From an uncultured Geobacteraceae bacterium (GTDB lineage Bacteria > Desulfobacterota > Desulfuromonadia > Geobacterales > Pseudopelobacteraceae), in assembly GCA_903852495.1 (NCBI GenBank), contig CAINRC010000146.1, positions 1 through 43,556 on the forward strand: 43,556 nucleotides of DNA, in the 5' to 3' direction. The first letter of the stretch is position 1, and every line of letters begins with the position of its first letter. Under the pieces are notes generated by a model that worked only from the letters and a program-made list of their open reading frames with translations, was not told the DNA's origin and did no database searches. The position numbers and the translations under genes were made by a program. Positions 41,686 to 43,556 of the stretch are shown piece after piece.

Positions 41686-42531
41686 ATGAGATGCGTACAA
41701 AAATTCACTGCATATCTTTTACTGCTGGTCTTGAGCGGCTGCGCAACGCTCCCGACGGGGCCGAGTGTCAATGTCATGCCAGCCCAGGGGAAACCGTTTG
41801 AAACATTCCAGGCGGAAGATGCGACCTGCAGAACGTGGGCGGAACGGCAGGTCGGAAAGTCGACACAGGAAACATACGATAGAAATGTTGCCGGTGGAGC
41901 TGTTGCCGGAACAGCAATTGGGGCCGGATTGGGTGCAGCCGTAGGTTCATCCTCCGGTCATGCCGGGACGGGAGCGGCTATTGGCGCGGCAACCGGGCTG
42001 CTCTTTGGTTCGACGGCCGGCTCCAACGCAGGCCAGGTCACAGCCAGGGAGGCCCAGCACAGATATGACAATGCCTATGTTGAATGCATGTATACCTACG
42101 GGAATCTGGTGCCTGAGTATCGCCGTCCTGTGGTAATTGCGCATCAGCCTGTCGTCGCCACACCCCCGCCCGTAGTATTGCCGGAACCGGGACAATATCC
42201 GCTACCGCCGGAGATTCCTCTGGATGCTACGCCGGAGTTTATTTATTCGCCTGCACTCGGTATGTATGTTGCGATCGGAGTTCCCTACGATCTGCTGTAT
42301 GACGGAGGTGCTTTCTTCTACTTTTATGGCGGTCGCTGGTATCGTGGGCCATATTATTACGGCCCGTGGGCGCATGCTGCCAGAGTCGGCTTCCCACCGG
42401 TTCTGCTCAGGTATCGTATCGATGAAATCCGGCATTACCGGGATCTGGAGCACAAACGATATGATCTCAATAGAGAGCACTATGATGGACGGCTCTATCA
42501 CCCCGAACCTCATGGTGAAAGACGGAGATAG
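41686..42531 (+). CDS. Glycine-zipper lipoprotein
   Basis: A 281-residue protein with a lipobox (LVLSGC, Cys19), an N-terminal domain with Cys in DATCRTWAERQVG, a glycine-zipper membrane segment (AGGAVAGTAIGAGLGAAVGS and TGAAIGAATGLLFGSTAG), then a proline-rich linker and a tyrosine/glycine-rich part (FYFYGGRWYRGPYYYGPW). It is likely anchored in the outer membrane; role unknown. AGGGGGT lies 9 nt before the ATG. Divergent from the efflux operon and preceded by the tandem repeats, so possibly part of the same envelope-stress response. Confidence 0.8.
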   Translation: MRCVQKFTAYLLLLVLSGCATLPTGPSVNVMPAQGKPFETFQAEDATCRTWAERQVGKSTQETYDRNVAGGAVAGTAIGAGLGAAVGSSSGHAGTGAAIGAATGLLFGSTAGSNAGQVTAREAQHRYDNAYVECMYTYGNLVPEYRRPVVIAHQPVVATPPPVVLPEPGQYPLPPEIPLDATPEFIYSPALGMYVAIGVPYDLLYDGGAFFYFYGGRWYRGPYYYGPWAHAARVGFPPVLLRYRIDEIRHYRDLEHKRYDLNREHYDGRLYHPEPHGERRR

Positions 42532-42575
42532 TCTGCAAAGAAGGGCTTCGGCGGACAACCGGAAAATTTAGTCTC

Positions 42576-42609
42576 AAAACGCGGAAACAGGTCAGGCTGT
42601 CCGCGTTTT
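42576..42609 (+). terminator. Intrinsic terminator after the lipoprotein gene
   Basis: AAAACGCGGA (42576-42585) pairs with TCCGCGTTTT (42600-42609), followed by CTT. The 10-bp stem with flanking A and T runs could act on both strands. Confidence 0.75.
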
Positions 42610-42712
42610 CTTGTCAGTTCTTAAACCGATAATCGTACCGTTGTCAGCGTTGACGGATTTAGAGCCCTTAATAATCATCAACACTTTATTTATAGCTAAA
42701 TAAACGCGGCTA

Positions 42713-42745
42713 CTCCATATTTTCTCCACATTTCATGTGTATGCT
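42713..42745 (+). promoter_or_regulatory. Tandem 11-bp repeats and -10 box upstream of the truncated kinase
   Basis: CTCCATATTTT and CTCCACATTTC (42713-42734) are an 11-bp direct repeat, followed after 5 bp by TATGCT (42740-42745). The distance from the repeat start to the -10 box is 27 bp, the same as at the lipoprotein gene. Confidence 0.6.
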
Positions 42746-42805
42746 GTTTTCAATAGAAACAATTCCATGTTGATGCAAAGTGATAAACGGACGAGGAGCT
42801 CTGAC

Positions 42806-43432
42806 ATGAAAACATCTCTTGAATATGTCGAGTGCTTGCCTGACCAGCCAAAGGTTGTTGCCTGTCTGCTGTTAAGCCTGTTGTTGGGGGTCGTAGACTA
42901 TATCACCGGTGATTATTCCCTTTCGCTCTTTTACATATTCCCCATAGCGTTTGCATCGTGGTTTATCGGGAAAAAAGCCGCTCTATACATCGCCATGCTC
43001 TGCGGCGTGGAACTCTATTTTATCCAACTTCTCAGCGCACCTGACCAGGCATCCATGGTGAGTCTCAGATCTTGGAACGCACTTATGGAGGTAGGCTACC
43101 TCTTTCTGACAGCGTATCTGATATCTGTTGTTCGGGCAGAGATGGAACTGTCGAGGCAACGAGCCATTGAACTGGAATTATTGAACCAGGAGTTGAGCGC
43201 CTTCAATTATACCGTCGCCCATGACTTGCGCAGTCCCTTGGTATGGATCGGCGGCTATTGCCGTTCCATCCTGAGGCATCACAGTGACAGGCTTGACGAT
43301 GAACCACGTGAACATTTGAGGGAGGTCTGTGAAGGAACCCAACGGATGGAACAACTTATTGCTACGTTGCTTGAATTCTCCCAGTTGGCGCAAAGAGAAT
43401 TAACCTATGAATCAGCAGCGTTGTCCGGTTAG
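42806..43432 (+). CDS. Membrane histidine kinase, truncated after HisKA
   Basis: A 208-residue protein: four or so membrane segments of the MASE-like type (LLLSLLLGVVDYITGDYSLS, FYIFPIAFASWFIG), a coiled linker (RQRAIELELLNQELSAF) and a HisKA domain with the phospho-acceptor box YTVAHDLRSPL. It stops after QRELTYESAALSG, where relatives continue toward the HATPase domain, which is absent. The ATG at 42806 is chosen because GAGGAG (42793-42798) lies 7 nt upstream and because earlier in-frame starts overlap the promoter. A foreign gene on the other strand begins right at the break, so insertion is the likely cause. Confidence 0.75.
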   Translation: MKTSLEYVECLPDQPKVVACLLLSLLLGVVDYITGDYSLSLFYIFPIAFASWFIGKKAALYIAMLCGVELYFIQLLSAPDQASMVSLRSWNALMEVGYLFLTAYLISVVRAEMELSRQRAIELELLNQELSAFNYTVAHDLRSPLVWIGGYCRSILRHHSDRLDDEPREHLREVCEGTQRMEQLIATLLEFSQLAQRELTYESAALSG

Positions 43433-43556
43433 GTCTTTGCATGTCGTATTTTCGGTTTTGGCCCTTTGAATTTGCGTGAATTGTGTTTCTTTCGACTTCG
43501 TTGCCTCTGTAGCTCCTCTGCTGCTTCATTAGCAATCTGATTGCGCAGTTCGCGTA
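43429..43556 (-). CDS. C-terminal end of a basic protein, possibly a transposase (runs off the window)
   Basis: An open frame enters from the right edge and ends in TAA at 43429, reading RELRNQIANEAAEELQRQRS and then a very basic tail (RKKHNSRKFKGPKPKIRHAK). The basic tail and its position at the cut end of the kinase gene suggest a mobile-element protein. The family is not recognised and only about 42 residues are visible. Confidence 0.4.
   Translation of the reverse strand, partial: RELRNQIANEAAEELQRQRSRKKHNSRKFKGPKPKIRHAKT

Overview
The window looks like chromosomal DNA of a Geobacter-type anaerobe (Desulfuromonadia; inferred from gene content, not from a search). Signs are a penta-heme c-type cytochrome, a double-cubane 2-hydroxyacyl-CoA-dehydratase-type reductase with its ATPase activator, ferredoxin-fused flavodoxin, a C_GCAxxG_C_C protein, many small cysteine-rich redox proteins, and a thioredoxin gene that makes sense only if an in-frame TGA is read as selenocysteine. 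No tRNA, rRNA or CRISPR array was seen.

Region 1 (1-3.8 kb, + strand): a NifX/NifB-like, DUF134 and NifU-like cluster behind a clear promoter. A 19-codon ORF with a very strong ribosome-binding site follows, then a 33-nt perfect palindrome, two small uncharacterised genes, TrmO and a BioB-like radical SAM enzyme. Region 2 (3.8-19.1 kb, + strand): a long thiol/redox neighbourhood. It holds a CGGC protein, multiheme cytochrome, methyltransferase, DUF169, a small membrane protein, rhodanese, CoA-disulfide-reductase/rhodanese fusion, thioredoxin-like protein plus CcdA, OsmC, YeiH-type permease, EFR1-type flavodoxin/ferredoxin, selenocysteine thioredoxin and DUF2127. After an inserted regulator pair (14.0-14.9 kb) it resumes with the double-cubane reductase and activase, rhodanese, C_GCAxxG_C_C, YgaP-like and cytochrome c'-like genes.

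Region 3 (19.5-23.6 kb): two consecutive cobalamin riboswitches, the first followed by an intrinsic terminator and the second next to the start codon. They precede an outer-membrane protein gene (frameshifted here) and cbiMNQO, so this is a B12-repressed cobalt uptake operon. Region 4 (23.6-28.8 kb) is a recombination hot spot. It carries two 508-aa Fic proteins about 93% identical, each with an AbiEi-like N-terminus, plus a full and a remnant copy of an XRE regulator and a second helix-turn-helix regulator. A related regulator pair sits at 14 kb. One module truncates a comM gene, and chimeric gene ends mark other junctions.

Region 5 (28.9-41.5 kb, - strand): a MASE-like membrane protein, a DUF2127 pseudogene, and a complete regulator-first RND efflux operon (sensor kinase, response regulator, adaptor, two RND permeases, outer-membrane factor; BaeSR-MdtABC-like). 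A small hairpin-rich element lies at the 3' end of the first permease gene. Region 6 (41.5 kb-end, + strand): a glycine-zipper lipoprotein and a histidine kinase cut off after its HisKA domain. Both lie behind matching 11-bp tandem repeats placed at the same distance from a -10 box, a candidate regulon of the adjacent response regulator.
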